Source: Bacteroides sp.
GTDB lineage: Bacteria > Bacteroidota > Bacteroidia > Bacteroidales > Bacteroidaceae
Reading direction: 5' to 3'
Assembly (NCBI GenBank): GCA_015060765.1
Contig: SUXW01000002.1
Coordinates: forward strand, 1 to 64,000
DNA: 64,000 bases
The position numbers and the translations under genes were made by a program. Shown one piece after another: positions 1 to 9,636 of the stretch. The notes below the pieces were generated by a model, which searched no databases, was not told the DNA's origin, and saw only the letters and a program-made list of their open reading frames with translations. The number at the start of each line of letters is the position of its first letter. Position 1 is the first letter of the stretch.

Positions 1-183
1 GGTTTGACGGAGTAAAGTAAGCACTTTTATCCCATTCAGTAGAGCAAGGGAGGGAATTTTCCTCTCTGCTTACTGAAATTATCTCAAACCGATAATTCCG
101 TTGCATTTATTAGTTGAATTTGCAAAACAATTTGCAATCCTATGAGATATTTAGAACAGATTTATTATAAAATTTTATTTATC

Positions 184-1191
184 ATGAAAAATACATTTAC
201 ACTATTAGCTTTACTGGCAACTATGCTTATTGCATGTACATCAGAACCCAAGCCCTCCTATTGGATTCATGTAGAAGGGAACAAATTCATTGATGCAGAT
301 GGAAAAGAAATAATCTTCCGAGGCCTCTGCTATTCAGACCCCGTCAAATTGATAAACGACAACCAATGGAACGAACAGTATTTCGCTGAAGCAGCCCAAT
401 GGGGAGCTAACATCGTACGTTTTGCCGTACACCCTACCCATCTGAATACATACGGATGGGAAGAGACTTTCAAAGCCATGGATGAAGGGATAGAATGGGC
501 TAAAAAGAACAAGCTGTATGTAATCATGGATTGGCACTCCATAGGCAACCTAAAAGATGCCAAATACACTAATCCTATGTATAACACAACCAAGGAAGAG
601 ACATTCAAATTTTGGAAGACCGTCGCACAACGTTATAAAAACGAACCGACTGTTGCCATGTATGAACTGTTCAACGAACCAACCGTTACAGGTGAAGACA
701 CCGGTGAATGTACATGGGAAGAATGGAAAGCCATTCAAGAGGAATTGATTGACACCATCCGTACATACAACCCCAATGCATTGTGTCTCTGTGCCGGATT
801 CAATTGGGCATACGATCTTACTCCTGTAGCTACCGCTCCTATCGAACGGACAAACATAGCCTATGTATCGCATCCATATCCTATGAAGCGAAGCCAACCT
901 TGGGAAGAACAATGGGAAACCGATTTCGGATTTGTAGCCGATACTTATCCCGTGATTTGTACTGAAATGGGATTTTGCCTTGAAAATGAACTTGGAGCAC
1001 ACATTCCAGTCATATCAACCGAAGTATATGCAGAACATATCACTCAATATTTCGAAAAGAAAGGTATATCATTTACTGTATGGTGCTTTGACAAGGACTG
1101 GTCGCCAACCTTAATAAAGGACTGGGACTTCACTCCTACCACACAAGGACGTTTCTTTAAAGCCTATCTACAATCCATGAAAGATAAATAA
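184..1191 (+). CDS. GH5-family glycoside hydrolase (cellulase-like) lipoprotein
   Basis: Lipoprotein signal (LLATMLIACTS) from internal Met at 184; GH5-like acid/base ELFNEP and nucleophile region VICTEMGF. Confidence 0.85.
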   Translation: MKNTFTLLALLATMLIACTSEPKPSYWIHVEGNKFIDADGKEIIFRGLCYSDPVKLINDNQWNEQYFAEAAQWGANIVRFAVHPTHLNTYGWEETFKAMDEGIEWAKKNKLYVIMDWHSIGNLKDAKYTNPMYNTTKEETFKFWKTVAQRYKNEPTVAMYELFNEPTVTGEDTGECTWEEWKAIQEELIDTIRTYNPNALCLCAGFNWAYDLTPVATAPIERTNIAYVSHPYPMKRSQPWEEQWETDFGFVADTYPVICTEMGFCLENELGAHIPVISTEVYAEHITQYFEKKGISFTVWCFDKDWSPTLIKDWDFTPTTQGRFFKAYLQSMKDK

Positions 1192-1339
1192 TAATGCACC
1201 CTCTTTTTTAATTTTAAGAACAGCCAATTCTATCCCCTTAGCTTTATTACTATCAAATTTTTATATCAAAGATATAACAAGCAAGTGTACAAAAATAATA
1301 TCAAATTTATTTTGCAGTTCTAAAAATATCATCTACATT

Positions 1340-1540
1340 TGCCGTGCACAAGGAGCCATAAAGCCACAAGCTGGCCGAAAGGTGAAAAGGGAATCCGGTG
1401 TGAATCCGGAACAATACCTGTTGCTGTGTATCTCTACTCCATCTGGAGTTTGGTTTGTTGCATTCTTTGCCACTGGCGAAAGCTGGGAAGGCGCAACAAG
1501 CAGGATAAGTCAGAAGACCTACCTTGGTGCATTGAAAGGA
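1340..1540 (+). ncRNA. Cobalamin (adenosylcobalamin/B12-box) riboswitch
   Basis: Conserved blocks: ggtgaaaagggaatccggtgtgaatccgga, ..gttgctgtgta.., gccactggcgaaagctgggaaggc, agtcagaagacctacc; sits upstream of a BtuG/BtuB-like locus. Confidence 0.93.
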
Positions 1541-1752
1541 TTATACCTGCAGGATACGGGTAAGAATCAAAACTGTTATTTAATCAACATTTTACGATTA
1601 GAGGCATAATAATGCAAGGAAAGGTCTGCCATAGCCATCTATTAATGTATCCTCACATTATTCCTACTGCCCTTTAAAACAAGTTTTGAATCAGAACTGT
1701 ATCCTGCTCCAAGTGGGATATTTATTGTTTAACTGTTTAAAATAAACTTGTT

Positions 1753-2967
1753 ATGAAAAAGAATTATGGAATGATGGCATTGCTGGCTTTAACGTTGACA
1801 ATGTCTGCATGTTACAACGATGACGATTTATGGAACAAAGTAGATGAACTTGAGACAAAAGTGGAAGCCAATGCGGCAGATATAGCCACGCTTTCGGCTT
1901 TAGTAGATGCTTTGAATCAAGGAAAGATCATCGTAAAAACCGAACAGACAGAAAATGGTTATGTACTTACTTTCAATGACGGTTCTAAAGTGGAAGTGAT
2001 GAATGGAAAAGATGGTGCGCCGGGAAAAGATGGTGAATCTGGTAAAAACGGTGATTCGTTCTTTACTTCTGTAGAAGAAAAAGGAGACTTGGTTATCATT
2101 ACTTTAGCAGACGGGCGTGTTATAGAATTGCCTAAAGTCACTTACCGTGTTCTTACCTTTGAAGATGAAGATTCTAAATTTGGTACATTTCAGATTACTG
2201 GATATGACAGTAGTAGCAGTTCCTACTATGCGAAAGAGGTGAATTCCTGGAACGACTTGATAGATACACCCGAATATGGCGGACCATTGATTTATGGCGA
2301 TATGGGCTTCTACGGTGATATGAGAGGTTGTGATTATTATTGGTACGACGAAAATAATACGTTCCTTGCTTCGGAACTTCCTATAAATTATGGAACAACC
2401 GTTTATTGGAGTGGTGGACATGTCGTATCAAATTATGCATCAAAAGATTACACAAGCTACGGTACATATATGAACCAACAAACAGTATATGGTGCCGGAC
2501 AAGAATATGCCGTAACCAAAACCGGTGGTTATAATGGTTCAGCCAACTTTGCTATGCATTATGGCTACAAAGACAATTCGCCTTATAACATGACCGAAAA
2601 CCTTCCCTATATCTACTTCAAGGACAATGTATGCCGCGTAATCGATCACATGTATGTAAACAACTCATGCTATGCCATCGCATGCTACATGGATGGCAAT
2701 GGTCTGACAGCTAAAATTGGTGAAGAAGATTGGGTGAAAGCCGTAGCCACAGGATATGACCTCAACGGTAACATAACAGGTACATCTGAATTCTACTTGT
2801 GCAATGGACCTTCAAAAATAATCACCGAATGGACCAAATGGGATTTATCGGGTTTAGGAAAGGTATGGAAAGTTGAGTTCAACATTACCGGCTCGAGCGA
2901 TAATGGTTATGGTTTTAGCCAGCCAGCTTATTTTGCTTATGACAATGTAACAGTTCGCTTTCAATGA
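1753..2967 (+). CDS. Surface lipoprotein with DUF4988-like coiled coil and DUF4465-like domain (candidate BtuH-type B12-binding protein)
   Basis: Lipobox MSAC; first gene after the cobalamin riboswitch; coiled-coil plus collagen-like GKDGAPGKDGESGKNGD linker, then a DUF4465-like region. Confidence 0.7.
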   Translation: MKKNYGMMALLALTLTMSACYNDDDLWNKVDELETKVEANAADIATLSALVDALNQGKIIVKTEQTENGYVLTFNDGSKVEVMNGKDGAPGKDGESGKNGDSFFTSVEEKGDLVIITLADGRVIELPKVTYRVLTFEDEDSKFGTFQITGYDSSSSSYYAKEVNSWNDLIDTPEYGGPLIYGDMGFYGDMRGCDYYWYDENNTFLASELPINYGTTVYWSGGHVVSNYASKDYTSYGTYMNQQTVYGAGQEYAVTKTGGYNGSANFAMHYGYKDNSPYNMTENLPYIYFKDNVCRVIDHMYVNNSCYAIACYMDGNGLTAKIGEEDWVKAVATGYDLNGNITGTSEFYLCNGPSKIITEWTKWDLSGLGKVWKVEFNITGSSDNGYGFSQPAYFAYDNVTVRFQ

Positions 2968-3932
2968 ATGCAATTAAAATAAAAGATATAATATTGCTCT
3001 TGGTAATCATAATCACATCGTCCTGTAATACAGACGATGTGATTACCGAAGAACTGGAAGATTACTATCGCGCCAAGACTGAAACGTCCGTAGCCGAGCA
3101 AACCATTGTGTTTGAATACACTCCTGCCCCTGGACAATTCATCAATGAAACTAAAACCGGAGGTTTCACTGGCAATGAAACAACTCCTGAATCTGCTGCC
3201 CAATATGCCACTCATCGCATGAATAAGGGCACTTTCGTGTCACTCGGTGGATTCGGGGGTTATATTGTGGTAGGTTTCGACCATAGCATTGACAATACCG
3301 GTAGTTACGACTTTGGCGTTTTGGGCAACTCCTTCAAAGGCTCATCCGAACCAGGCATCGTTTGGGTAATGCAAGATAAGAATGGTGATGGAATGCCTAA
3401 TGAAACTTGGTATGAGCTACAAGGGAGCGAAAGTGGAAAAGAAACCACGGTACAGAATTATTCTGTAACCTACTATCGTCCTTCTGCTCCCCAACAACCC
3501 GTGAAATGGACAGACAGTGAAGGAAACAGCGGAGAAATAGATTACTTAAAATCTTTCCATAACCAAGATTACTACTATCCTGCATGGATAGAAGCCGACA
3601 ATTATACATTAAAAGGCACATGTGTAGAAGCCCGTAACTACGACCAGTCAAGTAACGGAACCTACTGGGTACAAGCTGAATATGATTGGGGCTATGTGGA
3701 CAATTTCAGCGAAATCGATCGCTTGACCGATGATGCTAATAGTGGAGCAACCGCTAATGCCAACTACTTCAAGATATCAAATGCCATCGATAGTGAGGGA
3801 AAGCCAGTAGATTTAAAGTATGTAGACTTCATCAAGGTACAGACTGCCTGCAACACCAAAAGCGGATGGTTAGGCGAAAACTCTACCGAAGTCTTCGGCT
3901 TTTTTGATTATTCCATGATACAAGTAAAATAA
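2964..3932 (+). CDS. Cell-surface lipoprotein of the B12-uptake locus, function unknown
   Basis: Lipobox (IITSSC); ATGA overlap with the upstream gene; co-directional in the riboswitch-led operon. Confidence 0.65.
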   Translation: MNAIKIKDIILLLVIIITSSCNTDDVITEELEDYYRAKTETSVAEQTIVFEYTPAPGQFINETKTGGFTGNETTPESAAQYATHRMNKGTFVSLGGFGGYIVVGFDHSIDNTGSYDFGVLGNSFKGSSEPGIVWVMQDKNGDGMPNETWYELQGSESGKETTVQNYSVTYYRPSAPQQPVKWTDSEGNSGEIDYLKSFHNQDYYYPAWIEADNYTLKGTCVEARNYDQSSNGTYWVQAEYDWGYVDNFSEIDRLTDDANSGATANANYFKISNAIDSEGKPVDLKYVDFIKVQTACNTKSGWLGENSTEVFGFFDYSMIQVK

Positions 3933-5017
3933 TGAAACTTCCTTTTTGTAGATATAAATATGTTTTTATGGTGCTGGTGGCGGTTCTCTTGGGAGGTCCG
4001 CTCACCGGTTGCATGAAATGGGATTATGGTTTGGAAGAAGAGTTTCATGTAGCGGATGAAGGACTTTTCATCACCAACGAGGGGAATTTCCAATATGGGA
4101 ATGCCACTCTTTCGTTTTATAATCCCGTTACCAAAGAAATAGAAAACGAAGTGTTTTATCGGGCCAACGGCATGAAGTTGGGCGATGTGGCACAATCGAT
4201 GGTTATCCGTGACGGCATCGGATGGATTGTTGTCAACAATTCGCACGTGGTCTTCGCTATCGACATCAACACCTTCAAGGAAGTAGGACGAATCACGAAC
4301 CTCACTTCGCCCCGTTACATTCATTTCCTCTCGGACGAAAAGGCATACGTTACTCAAATTTGGGATAACCGAATCTTCATCGTCAACCCCAAGAAGTACG
4401 AAATTACGGGGTATATTGAATGTCCGAATATGACGATGGAAAGCGGTTCGACCGAACAGATGGTACAATACGGCAAGTATGTGTATGTAAATTGTTGGTC
4501 GTACCAAAACCGTATCTTGAAGATTGATACGGAAACCGACCAAGTGGTGGATGAACTGGTGGTAGGCATTCAGCCCACTTCGCTGGTGATGGATTGCAAC
4601 AATAAACTATGGACAGTGACTGATGGAGGCTATGAAGGTTCCCCGTATGGACACGAAGCGCCTTCGCTTTACCGCATTGACGCTGAAACGTTCACCATCG
4701 AAAAGCAATTCAAGTTCAAGTATGGCGACCGCCCTTCGGAAGTACAACTTAATGGCGATAAGGACAAATTGTACTGGATAAACGATGACATTTGGGAAAT
4801 GGATGTGACTGCCGAACAGATACCATTCGAACCATTCTTACCTTACGACAACACCCTGTATTACGGACTTAACGTCTGCCCACGCACGGGCGATGTCTAT
4901 ATAGCTGATGCTATCGACTATGTACAACAAGGTATGATATATAGATACTCAAAGAACCGAGAATTGATTGACAAATTTTATGTAGGGATTATACCCGGAG
5001 CATTTTGTTGGAAATAA
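3932..5017 (+). CDS. btuG: BtuG-like YncE/DUF5074 beta-propeller lipoprotein, putative cobamide binding
   Basis: Lipobox (LTGC); propeller-like repeats; directly upstream of a BtuB-like receptor; TAATG coupling to previous gene. Confidence 0.75.
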   Translation: MKLPFCRYKYVFMVLVAVLLGGPLTGCMKWDYGLEEEFHVADEGLFITNEGNFQYGNATLSFYNPVTKEIENEVFYRANGMKLGDVAQSMVIRDGIGWIVVNNSHVVFAIDINTFKEVGRITNLTSPRYIHFLSDEKAYVTQIWDNRIFIVNPKKYEITGYIECPNMTMESGSTEQMVQYGKYVYVNCWSYQNRILKIDTETDQVVDELVVGIQPTSLVMDCNNKLWTVTDGGYEGSPYGHEAPSLYRIDAETFTIEKQFKFKYGDRPSEVQLNGDKDKLYWINDDIWEMDVTAEQIPFEPFLPYDNTLYYGLNVCPRTGDVYIADAIDYVQQGMIYRYSKNRELIDKFYVGIIPGAFCWK

Positions 5018-5024
5018 AGGAACG

Positions 5025-7061
5025 ATGATGAAAAAACTGATAATAGGGTTGCTGCTTTTGATTCCCCATATACTTATGGCACAACGGTTGAACAGAGGAC
5101 TACACCTCCCTGAAGTAATCGTTTATGGGAAACGCCCCATAAAGGACATCGGTGTACAAAAAACAAAGATGGATTCGACTATGCTGAAAGAAAACATCGC
5201 ACTTTCCATGGCAGATGTGTTGACTTTCAATTCTTCCATATTTGTAAAGAGTTACGGAAGAGCAACCTTATCGACTGTTGCATTTCGAGGTACATCTCCC
5301 TCACATACTCAAGTTACTTGGAATGGTATGCGTATCAATAATCCGATGTTAGGAATGACAGACTTTTCTATGATCCCTTCTTACTTTATTGATGACGCAT
5401 CGTTATTGCATGGCACATCATCTGTCAACGATACTGGTGGAGGGTTAGGCGGCTCGGTAAAACTTTCTACCCAACCGGCAGATGCTGATGGAATAGGCTT
5501 GCAATACATACAAGGTATTGGTTCCTTCAAAACCTTCGACGAGTTTCTTCGGATTACTTATGGTGATGATCATTGGCAAACTTCTTCAAGAATTGTTTTT
5601 TCATCATCGCCCAATAACTATACATATCGCAATCACGACAAGAAGGAAAATGTCTATGATGAGGATATGAATATCATCGGTCAGTACTATCCCAAGGAAA
5701 AGAACAAAAGCGGTGCTTTTAAAGATATGCATGTTTTGCAGGAGGTGTATTACAATACCAGGAAAGGGGATCGCTTTGGATTGAATGCTTGGTATATCAA
5801 TTCCAATCGTGAGCTCCCAATGCTGACTACCGACTATGGTAATGAAAATGATTTCGAAAACCGCCAACGAGAAACTACCTTCCGAGGTATTCTTTCCTGG
5901 GATCATATGCGTGAAAACTGGAAGATAGCCGCCAAAGGTGGATACGTTCATACGCAAATGAAGTATGATTACAAGCGCGATGCAGGAAATGGAATTATGA
6001 CTTCCATGACTCGCTCCAGAAGTAAAGTAAATACATTCTATGGACAAGCAGAAGGTGAATATTATATAGGTAAAAAATGGCTGTTTACAGCCAATGCTTC
6101 TGTGCACCAACATTTTGTGGAAAGCCGAGACAAAAATATTATCCGTCAGGATGGAAACCAGGCTATTGTCGGTTACAAAAAAGGACGAGTAGAAGTATCC
6201 GGTTCAACCTCTGCCAAATGGCAACCTAATGAACGTTATGGATTGTCTATCGTGCTGCGCGAAGAACTATATGGTCAAAATTGGACACCGCTTATTCCTG
6301 CATTCTTTATGGACGGAGTATTATCGGAAAAAGGAAATATCGTGGCCAAGGCATCCGTTTCACGCAACTTCCGCTTCCCCACACTCAACGACCTTTATTT
6401 CCTACCAGGAGGAAATCCGGATTTGAAACGAGAAAGTGGTTGGACTTATGATGTGGGAGTTTCATTTGCTGTAGGTAAGGAGGACATTTACTCTCTCTCT
6501 GGTTCCGTTAATTGGTTTGATTCACATATCAAAGATTGGATTCTTTGGCTTCCTACAACTAAAGGATTCTTCTCACCCCGCAATATAAAAGATGTACATG
6601 CATATGGAATAGAGGCTCAAAGTGATTTCAAACTTATTTTGAAAAAAGATTGGCAGTTGGCTTTAAATGGTACCTTTTCATGGACTCCTTCTATCAACGA
6701 AGGAGAACCGATGTCACCTGCTGACCAATCTGTCGGGAAACAACTTCCATATGTTCCTGAATGGTCTTCAAATCTTACAGGACGTATTACATGGAAAAGC
6801 TGGTCATTATTATATAAATGGTGCTATTACAGCAAACGGCATACAATGTCATCCAATGATACATCATTAACAGGAAAACTTCCTTCTTACTTCATGAGTA
6901 ACCTAACTATTGAGAAAGGTATCACTACCAAATGGGCAGATTTATCATTAAAAGGTGCAATCAATAATCTATTTAATGAGGAATATCTGTCTGTACTATC
7001 CCGACCAATGCCAGGTATTAATTTTGAGTTGTTCATCAGTATAACTCCTCATCTTTATTAA
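5025..7061 (+). CDS. btuB: TonB-dependent outer-membrane receptor, BtuB-like (vitamin B12)
   Basis: Signal peptide, plug domain (VAFRGTSPSHTQVTWNGMRINNPMLG), beta-barrel C-terminus; riboswitch context. Confidence 0.85.
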   Translation: MMKKLIIGLLLLIPHILMAQRLNRGLHLPEVIVYGKRPIKDIGVQKTKMDSTMLKENIALSMADVLTFNSSIFVKSYGRATLSTVAFRGTSPSHTQVTWNGMRINNPMLGMTDFSMIPSYFIDDASLLHGTSSVNDTGGGLGGSVKLSTQPADADGIGLQYIQGIGSFKTFDEFLRITYGDDHWQTSSRIVFSSSPNNYTYRNHDKKENVYDEDMNIIGQYYPKEKNKSGAFKDMHVLQEVYYNTRKGDRFGLNAWYINSNRELPMLTTDYGNENDFENRQRETTFRGILSWDHMRENWKIAAKGGYVHTQMKYDYKRDAGNGIMTSMTRSRSKVNTFYGQAEGEYYIGKKWLFTANASVHQHFVESRDKNIIRQDGNQAIVGYKKGRVEVSGSTSAKWQPNERYGLSIVLREELYGQNWTPLIPAFFMDGVLSEKGNIVAKASVSRNFRFPTLNDLYFLPGGNPDLKRESGWTYDVGVSFAVGKEDIYSLSGSVNWFDSHIKDWILWLPTTKGFFSPRNIKDVHAYGIEAQSDFKLILKKDWQLALNGTFSWTPSINEGEPMSPADQSVGKQLPYVPEWSSNLTGRITWKSWSLLYKWCYYSKRHTMSSNDTSLTGKLPSYFMSNLTIEKGITTKWADLSLKGAINNLFNEEYLSVLSRPMPGINFELFISITPHLY

Positions 7062-7070
7062 CAAAAGATT

Positions 7071-7115
7071 GAAGTGCCCTCCAAAGTATTTATTGTCCAA
7101 ACTTTGGGGCACTTC
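7071..7115 (+). terminator. Stem-loop terminator at end of B12 locus
   Basis: Inverted repeat gaagtgccctccaaagt...aactttggggcacttc, T-rich downstream; between convergent genes. Confidence 0.75.
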
Positions 7116-7140
7116 ATTAAAACATCCTCTTTTCTTTTTT

Positions 7141-8316
7141 TTATTTAAAAAGTTTAGGAACAATTGTCGACAAGAACAATCGGCAATTCATCCATGTATG
7201 TCCTCCAGATGTATACATAGCCTCACAAGGGACTTGTTTCTTTTTAAGGGTCTTTTCCAAAGACTTGGAACCCGGACACAAACTATCATCCTTTCCGCAA
7301 CCCAACCACAAGAGTTTCAAAGTACGAAGTTTTTCCGCTTCAGCATAATCATTCTTGAAACTTTCCTCCATGCCTTGAGGGAAGACGGCCGGTGCCATGG
7401 GACAAACATAAGCAAACAATTCCGGATGTTTCAAGCCACACCCTAAAGTCTGTCGTCCGCCCAAAGAGAATCCAGCGATAGCACGGCTTTCACGTTCACT
7501 CCTTACCCGGTAATTCTTTTCAATGAAAGGAATAATTTCTTTCAACATTTCATTGGTAAACATATCTGTACCCATGATATTCCTCATATCAATACGCATA
7601 CCTGGATTCTTTTTCATCAATGCAGGCATAGCATTGGCATACGGCATCACCACAATCATGGGTTCTGCTTTACCTTGAGCTATCAGGTTATCAAGGATGT
7701 AATTCATACGGCCTACTTTATACCAGGTTTCATGAGTATCTGTCATACCGTGAATCAGATAAAGTACCGGATATTTCTTGGTTGGATTTTCATAATATTC
7801 GGCTGGTGTATATATCAGCAAAGGACGTTCCAAATCCAATGTATTCGAATGATAAAACGAATAAATCACCTTTCCATGAGGAACCGGTTGCAAATCTTGC
7901 AACGATGGATTCTTTCCCTTTACATCCAGCAAACTGCCTTTAAAGTTTTCATTCGGGAAAATGTCCACATTGTTAGGATCGGCCACACGGACTCCATCCA
8001 CAATGAATTCATATGGATAAATGTCCGGCTTAATCTTTCCGGTAGTCACCGTCCATATACCATTCTCATCTTTCACCATCTGTAAATTCTTCTTCAAGAA
8101 CTGTCCATTCAGTTCCACCTTCTGAGCATTAGGAGCCAAATAACGGAAAGTTACGGTTTGATTGGCATGAACTTCAGGTGAAAGTACACGGGGTGCAAAA
8201 TAAGTCTTCATTATTTTGCGCATATCAACAGGTTCCTTATCCTGCGCCAAAGAAGGCAGAACAATTGCTGAAGACAATGCCGCCATCAATATAGTGGTTT
8301 TAATTATTCTAATCAT
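7141..8316 (-). CDS. CE1-like esterase with N-terminal E-set/CBM48-like domain
   Basis: Alpha/beta-hydrolase GFSLGG nucleophile elbow, YLIHG, catalytic GGHTWMNCR; N-terminal VTFRYLAPNAQKVELNGQF. Confidence 0.85.
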   Translation of the reverse strand: MIRIIKTTILMAALSSAIVLPSLAQDKEPVDMRKIMKTYFAPRVLSPEVHANQTVTFRYLAPNAQKVELNGQFLKKNLQMVKDENGIWTVTTGKIKPDIYPYEFIVDGVRVADPNNVDIFPNENFKGSLLDVKGKNPSLQDLQPVPHGKVIYSFYHSNTLDLERPLLIYTPAEYYENPTKKYPVLYLIHGMTDTHETWYKVGRMNYILDNLIAQGKAEPMIVVMPYANAMPALMKKNPGMRIDMRNIMGTDMFTNEMLKEIIPFIEKNYRVRSERESRAIAGFSLGGRQTLGCGLKHPELFAYVCPMAPAVFPQGMEESFKNDYAEAEKLRTLKLLWLGCGKDDSLCPGSKSLEKTLKKKQVPCEAMYTSGGHTWMNCRLFLSTIVPKLFK

Positions 8317-8335
8317 AGTTCACGTTTTTAATTGA

Positions 8336-9466
8336 TTAATAGTTGGTTGTTTTGAACAAACGTTGGAAAGTCTCAAGCAAATACAGTTTGGCATTCATCC
8401 AAGTATGTCCTCCCGACGATACATGAAAGATATGATTGATGCGATGCTTGGTCAGCACATCATCAAAATCCGTTGCCAAATTATACAAGAAATCGGAATT
8501 ACCAACGCCCAGCCAAAGCAATTTCATGTCTTTGTTGGTCTTGTCCGGATTTTCATAAAAAGCCTTATAATTCTTTTCAAAATCATTTGCACTTATTCCT
8601 GAACTGTACGAACAAATCCAAGCAAAACGATCCGTATTCATCAAACCATTGCGTAAAGCTTGGGCACCGCCTCTGGAAAATCCTCCAATACCACGTCCGA
8701 GACGGTCATTAATTGTACGATAATTCTTGTCGACATAAGGAATGATATCCTTCATGAGCATTTCACTAAACAAATCAATTTTAGGCAATTCTGTACCAGG
8801 TGCAAAATAAGCGGCCGGATTACCATACGGCATTACTACAATCATAGGTTCGGCCTTACCCGATGCAATCAGATTGTCAAGGATAAAATTGGCACGTCCC
8901 ACCTTAAAGTAGACTTCTTCCGTATCGGTCGTTCCACTGATACAATAGAATACCGGATACTTTTTATCGCTATTTGCATCATAACCGGGAGGAGTATATA
9001 CAAGCATCCTACCAGTTGCACCAATAGAAGAGGAATCATACATTACATAATCCACATTACCATGAGGTACATTCTGAATGGAGTATGCCATCGGTTGTAT
9101 ATCTTTTACTTCGAGCATACTTCCCTTGAAATTTTCATTAGGGAAATAATCGGCATTACCAGGGTCCATAACACGTACGCCGTCCACTACAAATTCATAA
9201 GGATACATATCCGGTGCAACGGGGCCTACCGTTACTTCCCATACACCCATGTCATTTTTGACCATATCAACAGGTTGGTCCATAAACTGTCCGCTCAACT
9301 TCACTTCTTTAGCATTAGGAGCCATGTAGCGGAATGTTACTTTGTTATCAGCATGTATCTGAGGAGATGTAGTATTGGCCCATCTACGATTGTTTCCTCG
9401 TGGTTGAGCCATTATACATGATGCTGAAAGCAACATAAAAGCAATTAAACATAGATTCTTTCTCAT
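8336..9466 (-). CDS. CE1-like esterase with N-terminal E-set/CBM48-like domain (tandem paralogue)
   Basis: Same architecture as neighbour; GFSRGG, SSGGHTWMNAKLYL; start chosen at internal Met with signal peptide MRKNLCLIAFMLLSASC. Confidence 0.85.
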   Translation of the reverse strand: MRKNLCLIAFMLLSASCIMAQPRGNNRRWANTTSPQIHADNKVTFRYMAPNAKEVKLSGQFMDQPVDMVKNDMGVWEVTVGPVAPDMYPYEFVVDGVRVMDPGNADYFPNENFKGSMLEVKDIQPMAYSIQNVPHGNVDYVMYDSSSIGATGRMLVYTPPGYDANSDKKYPVFYCISGTTDTEEVYFKVGRANFILDNLIASGKAEPMIVVMPYGNPAAYFAPGTELPKIDLFSEMLMKDIIPYVDKNYRTINDRLGRGIGGFSRGGAQALRNGLMNTDRFAWICSYSSGISANDFEKNYKAFYENPDKTNKDMKLLWLGVGNSDFLYNLATDFDDVLTKHRINHIFHVSSGGHTWMNAKLYLLETFQRLFKTTNY

Positions 9467-9508
9467 AAATTTATTTAATGAATTAATTAATTGAATATAT
9501 ATTAGACA

Positions 9509-9537
9509 CAAACATACAACATAAATTTAATTCCAAA
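9509..9537 (-). promoter_or_regulatory. Candidate Bacteroidota sigma-AB promoter for the esterase pair
   Basis: Minus strand -7 TATGTTTG (9509-9516, plus-strand CAAACATA) with TTTG at 9534-9537; spacer 17, slightly short. Confidence 0.35.
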
Positions 9538-9636
9538 ATCATTTTTTTTGAAAAAAACACAACTGTTACAGTATCAATTAAATATATATTACTAAATTTG
9601 TTGTAGAATAGAAAATTTTTACAAAAGCAATATATC

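Noticed and set aside
1339-1609. Two overlapping small ORFs (74 and 75 aa)
   Set aside because: They lie across the cobalamin riboswitch; the conserved RNA blocks explain the sequence.
2008-2055. Horizontally acquired collagen-like gene
   Set aside because: The GKDGxPGKDG stretch is a short linker of the type common in Bacteroidota DUF4988 lipoproteins, not a collagen gene.
3908-4543. 211-aa minus-strand ORF
   Set aside because: Antisense to the BtuG-like propeller gene.
7069-7446. 125-aa plus-strand ORF
   Set aside because: Starts in the terminator hairpin and runs antisense through the esterase 3' end.
8660-9421. 253-aa plus-strand ORF
   Set aside because: Antisense to the CE1-like esterase gene; shadow ORF.
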